Shown in pieces: positions 34,760 through 44,259 of a stretch of DNA of 64,000 nt (positions are counted from its first letter, which is position 1; every line of letters starts with the position of its first letter). The notes below the pieces were generated by a model. The model saw nothing but the letters and a program-made list of their open reading frames with translations. It did no database searches and had not been told where the DNA came from. The DNA lies in the NCBI GenBank assembly GCA_014584575.1, contig JACTMP010000070.1, positions 62,001 through 126,000 on the forward strand, written 5' to 3'. This DNA comes from Chloroflexota bacterium. GTDB taxonomy: Bacteria; Chloroflexota; Anaerolineae; Promineifilales; Promineifilaceae. Position numbers and translations under genes: made by a program.

Positions 34760-35044
34760 CTAAATCGCTCCCTCGCTCCACCGAATCCCGTTTGGCCCTA
34801 CGGTATTCTCGGGCGGTTGATCGTATGTTTGCCCGTCTACTGTGACGGTTACGGCCGTGACCGGCGGGAACCCCTTGAACACGTAGGTCTCATCGCCTGC
34901 GTGTTCGGCGACCACTTCGCCATCCAGGATTATTTTCGCGTGGACATTGCGCCTGGTTTTCCCGGCCACCAGCCCGGTGTTGTTTTCCACCACCAAGTTG
35001 TTGATAACTTTTGTGGTGGGCGAGTAGTTTACCGAGACTGTCAC
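34760..35044 (-). CDS. Small beta-rich virion protein, 94 aa
   Basis: Ig-like/beta pattern: MTVSVNYSPTTKVINNLVVENNTG, then GKTRRNVHAKIILDGEVVAEHAGDETYVFKGFPPVTAVTVTVDG. Located between fibre genes; probably a tail-associated protein. Not recognised further. Confidence 0.5.
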   Translation of the reverse strand: MTVSVNYSPTTKVINNLVVENNTGLVAGKTRRNVHAKIILDGEVVAEHAGDETYVFKGFPPVTAVTVTVDGQTYDQPPENTVGPNGIRWSEGAI

Positions 35045-35112
35045 CGTGCCGTCTGGGATTTCCGCCGTGAACTGTTATAAAATTGCCATTTTTCCGCTCC
35101 TTCTTTTCTTTC

Positions 35113-35289
35113 TTATTCGATTGCCGCCGGTTCCTCGCCGGCGTGGTACCGCTGCATCTGAATCTCAATATACTGCAATGCCCCCTGGAGCATGGCTCGC
35201 TGCTGCCGCGCCTGCTCCTCAGCCCGGATGGCCTGCTCTAGTTGCTGTTGCAAATCTTTGCGGTCGTTTTCCAATTGCTCGATTGTCAT
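35113..35289 (-). CDS. 58-residue coiled-coil peptide
   Basis: Starts MTIEQLENDRKDLQQQLEQA and continues as an uninterrupted amphipathic helix ending GEEPAAIE. GAGG lies 8 bp before ATG. It fills the gap between two fibre-module genes. Could be a small tail-fibre chaperone. Confidence 0.55.
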   Translation of the reverse strand: MTIEQLENDRKDLQQQLEQAIRAEEQARQQRAMLQGALQYIEIQMQRYHAGEEPAAIE

Positions 35290-35300
35290 GTGTTTTTCCT

Positions 35301-35585
35301 CTATGCCGGCCGTGTCAGCTGGAAATTGTCCTCATGGTTGTTGTCAACCATGAAGGCTCTAATGGTCGGTGTGCTATTCGCCAGTACATTGACCAGGTTA
35401 TTGCCGGTGATGTGCGAGATGCTCGGCTCGGCCGCGAACGCGGCGTCAAAATCCGGTAAATTGATAAACGACTTGGCCCGCAACTGTTCCAGCGCGGCCA
35501 GTCTGTCCAGGCCGTCTATCACCTGCTTGCAGGCTTCGGCCGTGAACATGGCGATATTGATTGCTTTATGTGTTTGGTCTGCCAT
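35301..35585 (-). CDS. Small late protein, 94 aa
   Basis: Helical N-terminus (NIAMFTAEACKQVIDGLDRLAALEQLRAKSF) and polar C-terminus. Starts 2 bp after the stop of the large tail gene. Possibly a fibre assembly factor; not recognised. Confidence 0.5.
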   Translation of the reverse strand: MADQTHKAINIAMFTAEACKQVIDGLDRLAALEQLRAKSFINLPDFDAAFAAEPSISHITGNNLVNVLANSTPTIRAFMVDNNHEDNFQLTRPA

Positions 35586-35587
35586 AT

Positions 35588-38500
35588 CTATACTCCTTTT
35601 AGTAGGTTTCTTTCCATCTCCAGATCGGTCACCCGTTTGTGCATTTGCCAGACGGCTCCCATCAGCAGCCGCTGGATGCCGCTCATGTTGACGAAGTGAC
35701 GGCCGTCGCCGTCATCATTGAATGTCACCAGCCCCGCCGCCGCCAGCATCTCCCGGTTCACGGCCACAAACCGGTCAAACTCATCCCGGATCAACCCGGC
35801 CGGGTTGATTGCCAGGTTGATGGCCCGCAGCATCGCTACGTCGTCGTGGTCATCGTAGGTGTTGGCCGTGCCGTCGTAGTGGATGTCGCCTTCCGCGTCT
35901 ACGATGAATTTCGTATTGGCGCCAGACCGGACAGCGAGGATATTGCCATTACTGCTCATCATATCACGGGACGTTCCATTTTTCAGGTATGAGGCAATGA
36001 TGAACGGGGAAACGGCCGATGTGGATTTTGCGGTATCTGCGGTTACTGCTGTGCCAAATTGCACCATGCTCGTGCTTCCCGTGTCCGCAAATGCCTGAAT
36101 AGCCAGCCCGCCATTGGCAGCGTTGTTCTTGCTAATGATGCCGTAAACATCTGTGGGACATATTGCCGTCATGCCGTGGGCCACGTCGCCGCTGCTGCGC
36201 AAGTAGATCATGGGATCGTCGTTGGTATCCTGCTGGATGTCTAAAATGGCAGACGGGGCAGTGGCGAAATTTATACCGAATTTGATCGGGTTGGATGCAG
36301 CGGTATATGTATGCAGATAGGGGGAGCTGCCACCGGTCTGTAAATACAGATGCGACAGAGTTGTATTCCCAACTGTTGCTCTCCAAAGGGCCTCGCGACC
36401 AGGCCCTCCCACAGCAACCATATTTATTTGAGCATCTTTACCAGATGCCACATTGACTATATGATCTAGCTTGCGCAGGGACGATGTAGTCAGTGATCCA
36501 ATCCATGTGGCGATATTTGCGCCGTCCATGCCTTTGATAGCGTTCTGGGGGTTTTCAGTGGCGTCTAGGATCAGGCTGATGCCACTGCTGTCCATCTGTA
36601 CATTGCCCCCGCCAGCCAGCAATTTGCCAGCCGTATCGAGCTGTACCTGTACGGTGCCGGAGTTGTATGTAGCCAGCCGCCCGACGCTGCCGTCACGCCA
36701 AATTTTTAGGCCAGTTGTCGGCGATGCGAACGTGCCTGTCCCCTGCCAGATGCCGCCGTTGGTGCCCAGTGTCATTGGCAAGGTGAACTCCCCATCCGTA
36801 CTGAAGGTCATAATGGGGTTGCCACTGCTGTTCCGGATAGTGAATTCACCAGAGGCGAGCATACTGATACGGTTTGTTGTGTTGTTGCGGATGTGGATGT
36901 CCCCCGCACTAATCAACACATTATTCTGGCTCGCCGCCGCCTGTCCCACCAGGATGTCGCCGTTTGCGAACCATCTCGCCAGCTGCGTGCTGCCGCGCAT
37001 CATGCGGATACCGTTGGTAGCGTCGGCCGTTAAATAGGCGGTAGTGGTGTCATATTTCCCTAAGCCAACCCCGAATGTGTCTAGGCCATATCCGTACAGC
37101 CCATTGAGGTTGCCGATGGCCCAGTGCTCGGTCCAGTCGTTGTAAGTTTGTGAATTGCGGACATTGCCCACAATCGTCGGCCCAAAACCAGACCGAACGC
37201 CCGTCATCGAGTACAGGTCAATAAAACCATTACCCGCCTGGCCAGTGTTGACCACTGCCGCCCCCGCGTACCAGGTGTTCGCACCTGTGCCGTCCAGGTT
37301 GCGCGTGACCAGCAAATAGCAAAATTCCTCGGCCGCCTGCTGTGCCCAAACGATGGTAGAGCCGGTAATGTTAGTAGTGGCCGGACCAGGGGATACGCTA
37401 ATTCGGGTGCGGTTTGTGCCACCATTGTAGGACACGGCCGTAACAGCATATTCTCCATCATTGCCGCCACCGCCAATGCGTATTGCCTGCCCCACTACAA
37501 AAAAGGATGCCCAATCGTCGGTTATCTCAAACCACCCGGTGCCGGTGTTTGCCTCAACCAGCGGCGGGCCAACCGGCCGCAAAAATTCCACCTGGCCGAC
37601 CGACTCCATGTAACCAGTGTCATTTTTCCGCCACTGGTTATGTTTGACGAACATGAATGTTTCGGCGGCGGACAGGTCGCGGGTTAACTCGGTAGTGTTC
37701 GTGACCAAAATCCGTCCGCCGATGGTAGCAATAGTGTTCTGTGTGACCAGGTTTTCCACCCACAACTCGGCACAATGCAAGGTCAAGTATTTTTTGTTGA
37801 TCAACCCCAGGTTCAAGTCGTAATTGTTGAGCGGTAAGACATCCTTGCCCCCTGGGTTGAGTATCACATCTCCGCCTGGATAGAGATTGATGTTACTCGG
37901 CGTCTCTATCTGCAATGTGCCACTGGCCTGCTCCGTGAACGAGGCATAATTGCTGCCATCGTACTCAATCCGCAACTGCTCAGTCGCCCCGGCCACGTGC
38001 AGCGGCACGGCCGGCGCAACCTGCAACCCCAACCGGATAAGCTGTAAATGCCCGGCGGCGCTGGACTTCAGCAACTGCGTAGCCGCTCCCGGATTGTCAG
38101 AGGCAGTCACGGCGTGGGTGTGGTTGCCGGCTGGGTTGTTGGTGCTGCTCACCGATAGTGTGCCCGGCGTGGTCAGGGCCACGTCGTCCGCGTTGACGGT
38201 GATGCCGTTCCCCGCGCCAACCGCCAAAATCTTGCTGCTGATGGTCAGCCCCGCCCCGGCCACTGTGTCATTGATGCGCAGCGCGTCGCTGGCAATCTCC
38301 AACCCGGACGGGGATGCCAGATTGATAGCCATGATTTTGCTGGCAATGCTCAGGCCGTTCCCGGCCACACTGTCAGCCAGGCGCAGATCGCCGCCGCTGA
38401 ACTCCAGCCCGGACGGTGACGCCAGGTCAACGACCACCTGCTGCCCGCTGACGGCGATACCATCCCCGGCCGTCACCGGCGCGTGGTGTGCGGATGGGTT

Positions 38501-40591
38501 CGCCGCGTGGGCGGAAATATCAACCCCATCAATCGTCACGCCGCTGCTGACGGCCAGATTGCCCGTCAACGGCCGTGCCCCATCCTCGCGCAAGTAAGCC
38601 GGGTGATCATCATCCATCAGCCCTAGCAAATCGTGGTGTTGCATCACAGGCACGGCCGTGCCGCCGCTCCCGCTCACGGCCGACGCCGATGACAGATGCC
38701 GCATGGTGGTGTCCATTCGGTTGATCGTCTGGGCCACATAATCTGCATCCGACAATTGCTGCGCCGGCGGGTCGGCCAGATCTGTGAGTTGTAGGCGGGT
38801 GTAGAGCACGCCGTCTTGACCCATGAAGTAGTCCACACTCAGCACGGTCAAGGTTGCATTGCTGAGGACGACTCCAGGCCCGGTGTAGTTCACTACGATT
38901 GAGTTATAGGGCTTGATGCCAACGGCGCTGTGCGTAACGCAGGTGACGGTGTAATACTTCGGTTGAGTTTGTAGTGCCAGCAAACGAGCCTCGGCCGTTT
39001 TGTAGAGCGAGATGGCCGCCAGCAGCGCCGCCGCGTCTGTGTCATCTTCCGGCCGGATATTCTCGAATGTCACATGTCGCTCGATGCGCGCTGCCCCACC
39101 GCTTTCGGCGCTGGTGTGGGTAATCAGGCTGGCCGCCCAATTGACTGTCACACCGGCGGCCGGACTGACGTATGGCTCGGCCGCCGTGATCTTCAGGTGA
39201 TTGGCGCCGGCGACATACATTCGGGTGATGCGTTCCTGCTGTTGGTCTGAAAAATCTTCCTGGAAATCGAGGATAATGCCTCGATTTGTGGCCGTCATAT
39301 CGGCGTGTGTCGCAACGTCAGGCATCACCAGCGTAATGCCCGATGAATCACGCGACGTGCGCCATTGCAGCTCGCGTGCAATGCCCCCGGTGTAGGCCAG
39401 CCGAAAATGACCCCCGCCTTGCTGCCGTGCCTGCTCCAAAGCCTGGTATACCGTCTCGCCCGCGCCCACGATATAGCTGCCATTTGGTGTGCCGTCGCCT
39501 GGAATGACAGGTGTCCACGTTGCCGGCGCAAAGGCCATGATTTGCTCGATGTCGTTGGCTGCCGGCCGTTTGCTGCGTACCACGTAGGGGTACGGCGCCG
39601 CCCGTCCCCAGGGCAGTGGTTCGGAGAGCGTGATGACATTGCCCGCCACGGCCGTAATCACGCCTCTGTGGGTCATTGTCGCAGCGTCCAGGCCAATGGT
39701 TATGGGATGCCCCACCGACAATCCGGTGGGGGGGTCGGCGATGCTAATACTGGTGTCGCCTTCGTCGGCGGCGTTTGTAAGCGTGGAAAAGCCGGCGGGG
39801 AACGCGACCGGATTGCCCACTGCTGAGGTGCGCCCCTCCGGTATAGGATCGGCCAGGCCGATGGTGGTTCCAGATATGCTGGTGACGGTCGTGTCGTAGT
39901 TGTGATTGGCCGGATACAGGCCAACTGTAGCCATGGCGCCGACTAAAAAGCCGGTCGCGTCTGCCAGAGCGAACTTCAAAATCCTGGTCCGGGCCACATT
40001 ATCAATGTTGGCCGTACCGCCGACTGGGATTGCTGCTGACAGACCGATCACGCTGCCGGCCACGCTGGTAATTGTGGTGGTGTGCCAGCTGCCACTGTTC
40101 AATTTCACGTCCACCAGGTCGCCAACCACCCATCCGGCGGCGCTGTCCACGGTGATGGATGTATGCCCGGCGTTGGCCTGCACAGTAAGCGTGGTCGCCT
40201 TGCCGTAGGCGCTGGCGGCCAGATTGCCGTAGACGCTGGTAGCAATGACATTTTCGCCGATGCTGCGGTAGGTTAGCTCATGCAGAAGGTCTGGCCCGCT
40301 GACCTCAAAGGCCGCTTGCCCGTTCTGAGGAATAACTCGCCGCACCGACTTGATCACGAAAATGGCAATCGTCTGGTTGGCAGCCAGCAAGTTGTTATAA
40401 GTGTAAACGTGGGCGATGTGGTCCCGCAGTGCATAACCAGCCCCGGCCGACGGCACCGGCATGGTGTAGCTGCCGCGGCCGATACGGTCCAGCGGCCGTG
40501 TGGCTCTGGCGGCGATTACATTCTCTACCGCGCCCAACAGGTTCAAATTCTGGTCATATACATTTACAGAGATGCCGTTGAATATGCTCAT
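35588..40591 (-). CDS. Tail tip / receptor-binding fibre protein (1667 aa)
   Basis: The largest gene in the window. Residues about 1-130 and 370-620 look like the siphovirus Gp37/hub-type tail protein (SVNVYDQNLNLLGAVENVIAA; ISLYKTAEARLLALQTQPKYYTV). Between them sit three related beta units that each contain a TSISGTTIGLADPIPEG-type turn, an apparent internal triplication. From about 650 onward comes a fibre: a HAANPSAHHAPV segment, repeated LASPSGLEFSGGDLRL units, NHTHAV, long beta-helix-like stretches and a short C-terminal coiled coil (VTDLEMERNLLKGV). It probably forms the baseplate hub and host-binding fibre in one chain. It follows the tape measure and distal-tail genes in the usual siphovirus order. 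Confidence 0.75.
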   Translation of the reverse strand: MSIFNGISVNVYDQNLNLLGAVENVIAARATRPLDRIGRGSYTMPVPSAGAGYALRDHIAHVYTYNNLLAANQTIAIFVIKSVRRVIPQNGQAAFEVSGPDLLHELTYRSIGENVIATSVYGNLAASAYGKATTLTVQANAGHTSITVDSAAGWVVGDLVDVKLNSGSWHTTTITSVAGSVIGLSAAIPVGGTANIDNVARTRILKFALADATGFLVGAMATVGLYPANHNYDTTVTSISGTTIGLADPIPEGRTSAVGNPVAFPAGFSTLTNAADEGDTSISIADPPTGLSVGHPITIGLDAATMTHRGVITAVAGNVITLSEPLPWGRAAPYPYVVRSKRPAANDIEQIMAFAPATWTPVIPGDGTPNGSYIVGAGETVYQALEQARQQGGGHFRLAYTGGIARELQWRTSRDSSGITLVMPDVATHADMTATNRGIILDFQEDFSDQQQERITRMYVAGANHLKITAAEPYVSPAAGVTVNWAASLITHTSAESGGAARIERHVTFENIRPEDDTDAAALLAAISLYKTAEARLLALQTQPKYYTVTCVTHSAVGIKPYNSIVVNYTGPGVVLSNATLTVLSVDYFMGQDGVLYTRLQLTDLADPPAQQLSDADYVAQTINRMDTTMRHLSSASAVSGSGGTAVPVMQHHDLLGLMDDDHPAYLREDGARPLTGNLAVSSGVTIDGVDISAHAANPSAHHAPVTAGDGIAVSGQQVVVDLASPSGLEFSGGDLRLADSVAGNGLSIASKIMAINLASPSGLEIASDALRINDTVAGAGLTISSKILAVGAGNGITVNADDVALTTPGTLSVSSTNNPAGNHTHAVTASDNPGAATQLLKSSAAGHLQLIRLGLQVAPAVPLHVAGATEQLRIEYDGSNYASFTEQASGTLQIETPSNINLYPGGDVILNPGGKDVLPLNNYDLNLGLINKKYLTLHCAELWVENLVTQNTIATIGGRILVTNTTELTRDLSAAETFMFVKHNQWRKNDTGYMESVGQVEFLRPVGPPLVEANTGTGWFEITDDWASFFVVGQAIRIGGGGNDGEYAVTAVSYNGGTNRTRISVSPGPATTNITGSTIVWAQQAAEEFCYLLVTRNLDGTGANTWYAGAAVVNTGQAGNGFIDLYSMTGVRSGFGPTIVGNVRNSQTYNDWTEHWAIGNLNGLYGYGLDTFGVGLGKYDTTTAYLTADATNGIRMMRGSTQLARWFANGDILVGQAAASQNNVLISAGDIHIRNNTTNRISMLASGEFTIRNSSGNPIMTFSTDGEFTLPMTLGTNGGIWQGTGTFASPTTGLKIWRDGSVGRLATYNSGTVQVQLDTAGKLLAGGGNVQMDSSGISLILDATENPQNAIKGMDGANIATWIGSLTTSSLRKLDHIVNVASGKDAQINMVAVGGPGREALWRATVGNTTLSHLYLQTGGSSPYLHTYTAASNPIKFGINFATAPSAILDIQQDTNDDPMIYLRSSGDVAHGMTAICPTDVYGIISKNNAANGGLAIQAFADTGSTSMVQFGTAVTADTAKSTSAVSPFIIASYLKNGTSRDMMSSNGNILAVRSGANTKFIVDAEGDIHYDGTANTYDDHDDVAMLRAINLAINPAGLIRDEFDRFVAVNREMLAAAGLVTFNDDGDGRHFVNMSGIQRLLMGAVWQMHKRVTDLEMERNLLKGV

Positions 40592-40592
40592 G

Positions 40593-41018
40593 TTATACCC
40601 AAGTGGTCAGCGGCCGGAAGGTCAACTGCACCTCCATCTGCCGGTCTATATCCAGCAAAAACGGCGACACGTTTTCTACCTGCTCCAGGCGAGCCGTGCA
40701 GGTGAGTGTGCCTCCGCTTATCTTCGTCCCAGTCAATATGGCCTTCACCCCCACCTGATTGCACATCGCCTCAAATTCGGTCACAATGGCCGTTTTATTC
40801 GCCAATTGCACGGCCACTTTGGCTACGACTATGTCGGGCAATCGCGGCGCCGCCCCGCTGCCGTTAGGGTCGTAGAGCACCTTGTTGGGCAGCACAATGT
40901 AATCCAGTTGGGCGACGGCCGAGCGGATGACAATGGCCGCGGCCTTGTGCGTGGTGCCATTGTGCAAAGTCAGCGTAGGGGAACTGGCAAAAGAAGAGGG
41001 ATAGATAATGCTGCTCAT
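40593..41018 (-). CDS. Distal tail-like protein, 141 aa
   Basis: Beta-rich (SPTLTLHNGTTHKAAAIVIRS, VAQLDYIVLPNKVLYDPNG) with a C-terminal LTFRPLTTWV. Position between tape measure and tail tip gene, and overlap of 4 bp with the tape measure, fit a distal tail (Dit) role. Sequence support is weak. Confidence 0.55.
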   Translation of the reverse strand: MSSIIYPSSFASSPTLTLHNGTTHKAAAIVIRSAVAQLDYIVLPNKVLYDPNGSGAAPRLPDIVVAKVAVQLANKTAIVTEFEAMCNQVGVKAILTGTKISGGTLTCTARLEQVENVSPFLLDIDRQMEVQLTFRPLTTWV

Positions 41019-43552
41019 GTTGCCAATCCCAATTGCCGCGCCGCATCCATGACGCCGCGCGCCACCAGGTTGCCGACCCGATCTGGGTCGCCAACGGTCT
41101 CTACATGGACAGTGATAGATAAACTTGTCTGTCCGGCCGCGATACCGCCGAACAATGACTGCGACTCCTGGTTACTGAAGACACGGCCGTTGTCGCCGGG
41201 GATCATGAAGAGGCCATTGTCCGTAGACAGCAGCTCCGGCCGGTTGCCCTCACCCACGCGGTAAGTCCGCCCGGCCGATACCGGCCCGCCACCTGCCCGG
41301 CCGCCGCCGCCATTTCCGCCGCTGCCGACAACGGATTGGTCTTGTTGGCTCGATTGGATACGCTCCTCGATTTCCACATAGGCGCGGACAGTACGGCCGT
41401 TGATGCTGTTGAGGCGCGCCTCAACCAGCTCCAGGTTTTCAATGGCCGAACCTGCATTGGCCGCAATTTCCGCCTCGTAGCTGCCCGGAATCCGGTCCAG
41501 CTGCTCATTGAGCTTCAGCAGATCCTCGGCTGCCGCCACCGCTTCCTCGGCCGTGCGGGCCTCACCCTCGGTCAAGAGCCGAAAAGCCTCACCGGCGACG
41601 CCGGCATCTAGACCGCTTTGCACAACCATCGTGTTGAGGTCTTCGATGGCCAGCCGGGTTTCCGCTGCCTGTAATCGCAATTCGGCCGCCTCTGGCGTCA
41701 TGGCGCCGATGGCCACGGCATAATCTAATGCCCGCTGCAACGCCTCTGGGTCGGGCGATAGCTCGGCCAGCGCCAGCGACCCCTCCAGTGCCAGGTTGCG
41801 GTACGACTCGATGAGGGCGGCGTTGGCCGCTTCAATCCGCCCCTGGGCATCCTCGGCCGCAGCCGCGTCGCCAGTGTAGACATTGACAATCTGCTCCCCG
41901 GCCGCTTCCAACTCCGCCCGCTGTGCCACCAACTCCGCCCGCTGGCTGTCGGTCAGGTCGCTCTGCAATGCCTGGTACGCGGCCAGCCACTCGGCCGACC
42001 CTTCGGCCACTGTGTCCAGGATGTCCTCATACGCCTGTTTTTGCTCGCTGGACAGGTCGGCCGCCAGTTGGCTATTGATGTCCGCTACCTGGCCGCTGCT
42101 ACTGCGCACGGCCGTCACCCATTCACCCTGGGCCGCCTCCAAATCTGCCTGGGCAGCCAGCAAATCCTCAATTGGCCCGGCCGTGTCCCGGAACGCCCCC
42201 ACCAGCGCGGCGTTGGCCGCTATTGCTGCTTCTTCCTGCGCACGCAAAGCAATGCCGAATTTTCTGGAATCCTCTGCCGCCTCTTGCGCCGCTGCGCCGT
42301 ATCGGTCGGCGAGGTCGCTACCGTAGGCGAGGGAATCGCCTACATCCCGCGCCTGCTGGCTCACGTTTTGCGCGGCAATGAGCATGGCCCGATCACTGGA
42401 TTCAACGGCTTCCCCGGCCCGTACCAGGTTGTAATACTCCTCAACCGTTAGCCTCAATGTACCCAGGTGGGTATCAAATGTCGTTGCGGCTAATCCTGAA
42501 AATCCGGCCAAGCCCTGCTCGTATTCCTCTAGTGAATCAGCCTGGACTGCCATTGCCCGGCCAGTGCCAATAATACCCTCGCGTATGGCATCAAATGTGC
42601 CGGTTGCTCCGGCTGCAAAACCTGTCCGCCCCAGGACGTTAGAGAGTTTCTCGGCCTCGGCAATTAGGGGTTCCATGCTATTGGCCGCTGCCAAGTTCTC
42701 CTCAATCATCTCCTCGACGGCCGTGTTGTACTCACCGCTGAGGGCCTGAAGCGAAGGTGTCAAGTCGTTGGCAATCGTGTTTGTTAATTTGGCCAGTTCG
42801 GTGACGCCTTCAGTAACCGTAGGCAGCAGCGCTGTACCGATGGTCACTTGCAAATCCAGCATGGCCGCTTCCAGGCCACGCACCTGGTTGGCGTAGCTAT
42901 CACCCGTGCGCTCAGCATCACCCTGGGCCGTGGCCGTCTGCTCCATGATGATATTGAAGCGCGCCTGCGCCTTCATCGCATCGGTAATTCCCGACTTTGT
43001 TTTTGCCAGCCCATCGGCAAAAATGCGCTCCTGCACGGCCGTCTCGGACAGCAAAACGCCAAAACGCCGCATTGGTTCAGATTCACCAATGAGGCCAGCC
43101 TTGAGCGCGGTCAGCGCCTCGTCTTCGGTAACATTGTGGAATGAGGCCAGGTCAACGGCCAGTTGGGCTATATCCACAGACATGGCCCCGGCCGCTTCCT
43201 TGCTGCCTAACATGGCCTCGGTCATGGCCCCCACATCGGCGGCCATCGAGCGCAGTTGCAGGCTGGATCTGTTAGCGCTTTCCGCAAATGTATCCAGCCG
43301 GTTGCCGACATCATCGGCCGCCGGGCCGAACACGTACTGGAACTTGGATGCCGCTTCCTGGGCGTCAGAAGCGGCGTCTATAGAGGCTTTGGCGAACTCG
43401 GCCACCTGTTGGGTGCCCGCCACAAACAAACCACCGACCACCAGATTTTTCATGGTGTTCTGGAGGCGCTTGATCTGCCGTTCTACCTCAGGGACACCAT
43501 TGCCTTCCTGTTTGGTGCGGATGAGGATTTCCAGGTCATAGCGTGTCGTCAT
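41015..43552 (-). CDS. Tail tape measure protein
   Basis: 845 residues. An N-terminal phage_tape_meas (TP901-type) region (about 1-330: RQIKRLQNTMKNLVVGG, ASKFQYVFGPAADDVG, LKAGLIGESEPMRRFGVLLSE) is followed by a very long Ala/Glu/Gln-rich helical rod (about 380-720) and a Gly-rich C-terminus. Length sets siphovirus tail length. The two chaperone genes directly upstream confirm the context. Confidence 0.85.
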   Translation of the reverse strand: MTTRYDLEILIRTKQEGNGVPEVERQIKRLQNTMKNLVVGGLFVAGTQQVAEFAKASIDAASDAQEAASKFQYVFGPAADDVGNRLDTFAESANRSSLQLRSMAADVGAMTEAMLGSKEAAGAMSVDIAQLAVDLASFHNVTEDEALTALKAGLIGESEPMRRFGVLLSETAVQERIFADGLAKTKSGITDAMKAQARFNIIMEQTATAQGDAERTGDSYANQVRGLEAAMLDLQVTIGTALLPTVTEGVTELAKLTNTIANDLTPSLQALSGEYNTAVEEMIEENLAAANSMEPLIAEAEKLSNVLGRTGFAAGATGTFDAIREGIIGTGRAMAVQADSLEEYEQGLAGFSGLAATTFDTHLGTLRLTVEEYYNLVRAGEAVESSDRAMLIAAQNVSQQARDVGDSLAYGSDLADRYGAAAQEAAEDSRKFGIALRAQEEAAIAANAALVGAFRDTAGPIEDLLAAQADLEAAQGEWVTAVRSSSGQVADINSQLAADLSSEQKQAYEDILDTVAEGSAEWLAAYQALQSDLTDSQRAELVAQRAELEAAGEQIVNVYTGDAAAAEDAQGRIEAANAALIESYRNLALEGSLALAELSPDPEALQRALDYAVAIGAMTPEAAELRLQAAETRLAIEDLNTMVVQSGLDAGVAGEAFRLLTEGEARTAEEAVAAAEDLLKLNEQLDRIPGSYEAEIAANAGSAIENLELVEARLNSINGRTVRAYVEIEERIQSSQQDQSVVGSGGNGGGGRAGGGPVSAGRTYRVGEGNRPELLSTDNGLFMIPGDNGRVFSNQESQSLFGGIAAGQTSLSITVHVETVGDPDRVGNLVARGVMDAARQLGLAT

Positions 43553-43856
43553 GGTGGCTGCCCAATCCCCGAATCATGTCCTTGACAAACTGCTTGTCGG
43601 CCGTACTCCATTGGTCCGGCGACCGGCTGAAGACGGTCTCGGCCGTCACTGTATGGTGCATGGCCTGTAAGAGGAATGTGTTCCACTCCCGCTCCTCCCG
43701 CCAGGTCGGCCGCGGGTAGGGCAGGTGAAATTGAATACGGCCGGTCAGAGCGCTGGCTGTTGTGTCGTAGCACCACTGGGCCATCTGCCAGGCCCAGGGC
43801 AGCGGCGGCTCTACGCCGTTTCGTCCGCTGTTTCGCCAGTCGCAGTGCTGCTCCAC
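43536..43856 (-). CDS. Tail assembly chaperone, downstream frame (106 aa)
   Basis: Small protein with a Trp-rich middle (PWAWQMAQWCYDTTASALTGRIQFHLPYPRPTWREEREWNTFLLQAM). It begins with GTG inside the end of the upstream chaperone gene, in the -1 frame. This layout is typical of the G/GT pair, in which ribosomes shift -1. No canonical slippery heptamer is seen; GCGAAAC and ACGAAAC occur in the overlap. Independent GTG initiation is the alternative. Confidence 0.6.
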   Translation of the reverse strand: MEQHCDWRNSGRNGVEPPLPWAWQMAQWCYDTTASALTGRIQFHLPYPRPTWREEREWNTFLLQAMHHTVTAETVFSRSPDQWSTADKQFVKDMIRGLGSHHDDTL

Positions 43857-44212
43857 CAGCCGGGCAAGTTTGGGAGGAATCGCGCCTCCACAATGAGCGG
43901 CTGGGTGGCGGCCACCACCAGGTTCATCAACGCCAGGTAGGGCATGGCCTCATCAAATTCAATGCCCTCAATGGCTGACTCCAGGACAATGTGGCAGCGC
44001 TCCTTGTACATGCGCTCGATGGCCGCCGCGTGGGGCAGATCCGGCCGTTTGTCGCCGCCATTGGCCTGGTATTTTTCCCACCAACGGCCGTACTGCTCGG
44101 CGCTCAGGCTGCGTGGCACATAGATGTGCCCTGGCCAGTTGGCCAGCGGCGACTCGACACGTACCGCCTGCTGTCCACGAACAATCTTGTAATCCGGGTT
44201 TTTTGTTGCCAT
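43811..44212 (-). CDS. Tail assembly chaperone, upstream frame (133 aa)
   Basis: Start set at MATKNPDYK; a TTG five codons upstream overlaps the hairpin. Contains WPGHIYVPRSLSAEQYGRWWEKYQ and an acidic EGIEFDEAMPYLALMNLVV helix, a pattern of siphovirus gpG-like proteins. It lies between the tail tube and tape measure genes and overlaps the next frame by 46 bp. Confidence 0.65.
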   Translation of the reverse strand: MATKNPDYKIVRGQQAVRVESPLANWPGHIYVPRSLSAEQYGRWWEKYQANGGDKRPDLPHAAAIERMYKERCHIVLESAIEGIEFDEAMPYLALMNLVVAATQPLIVEARFLPNLPGWWSSTATGETADETA

Positions 44213-44221
44213 AGAATTGGG

Positions 44222-44258
44222 CAACAACTGGCGTGATGTTTAATCACGCCAGTTGTTG
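44222..44258. terminator. 15-bp hairpin after the tail tube gene
   Basis: CAACAACTGGCGTGA pairs perfectly with TCACGCCAGTTGTTG around a 7-nt loop, 1 bp beyond the tail tube TAA and 10 bp before the chaperone ATG. With no T run it is more likely a partial terminator or a 3'-end stabiliser that raises tail tube output. Confidence 0.65.
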
Positions 44259-44259
44259 T

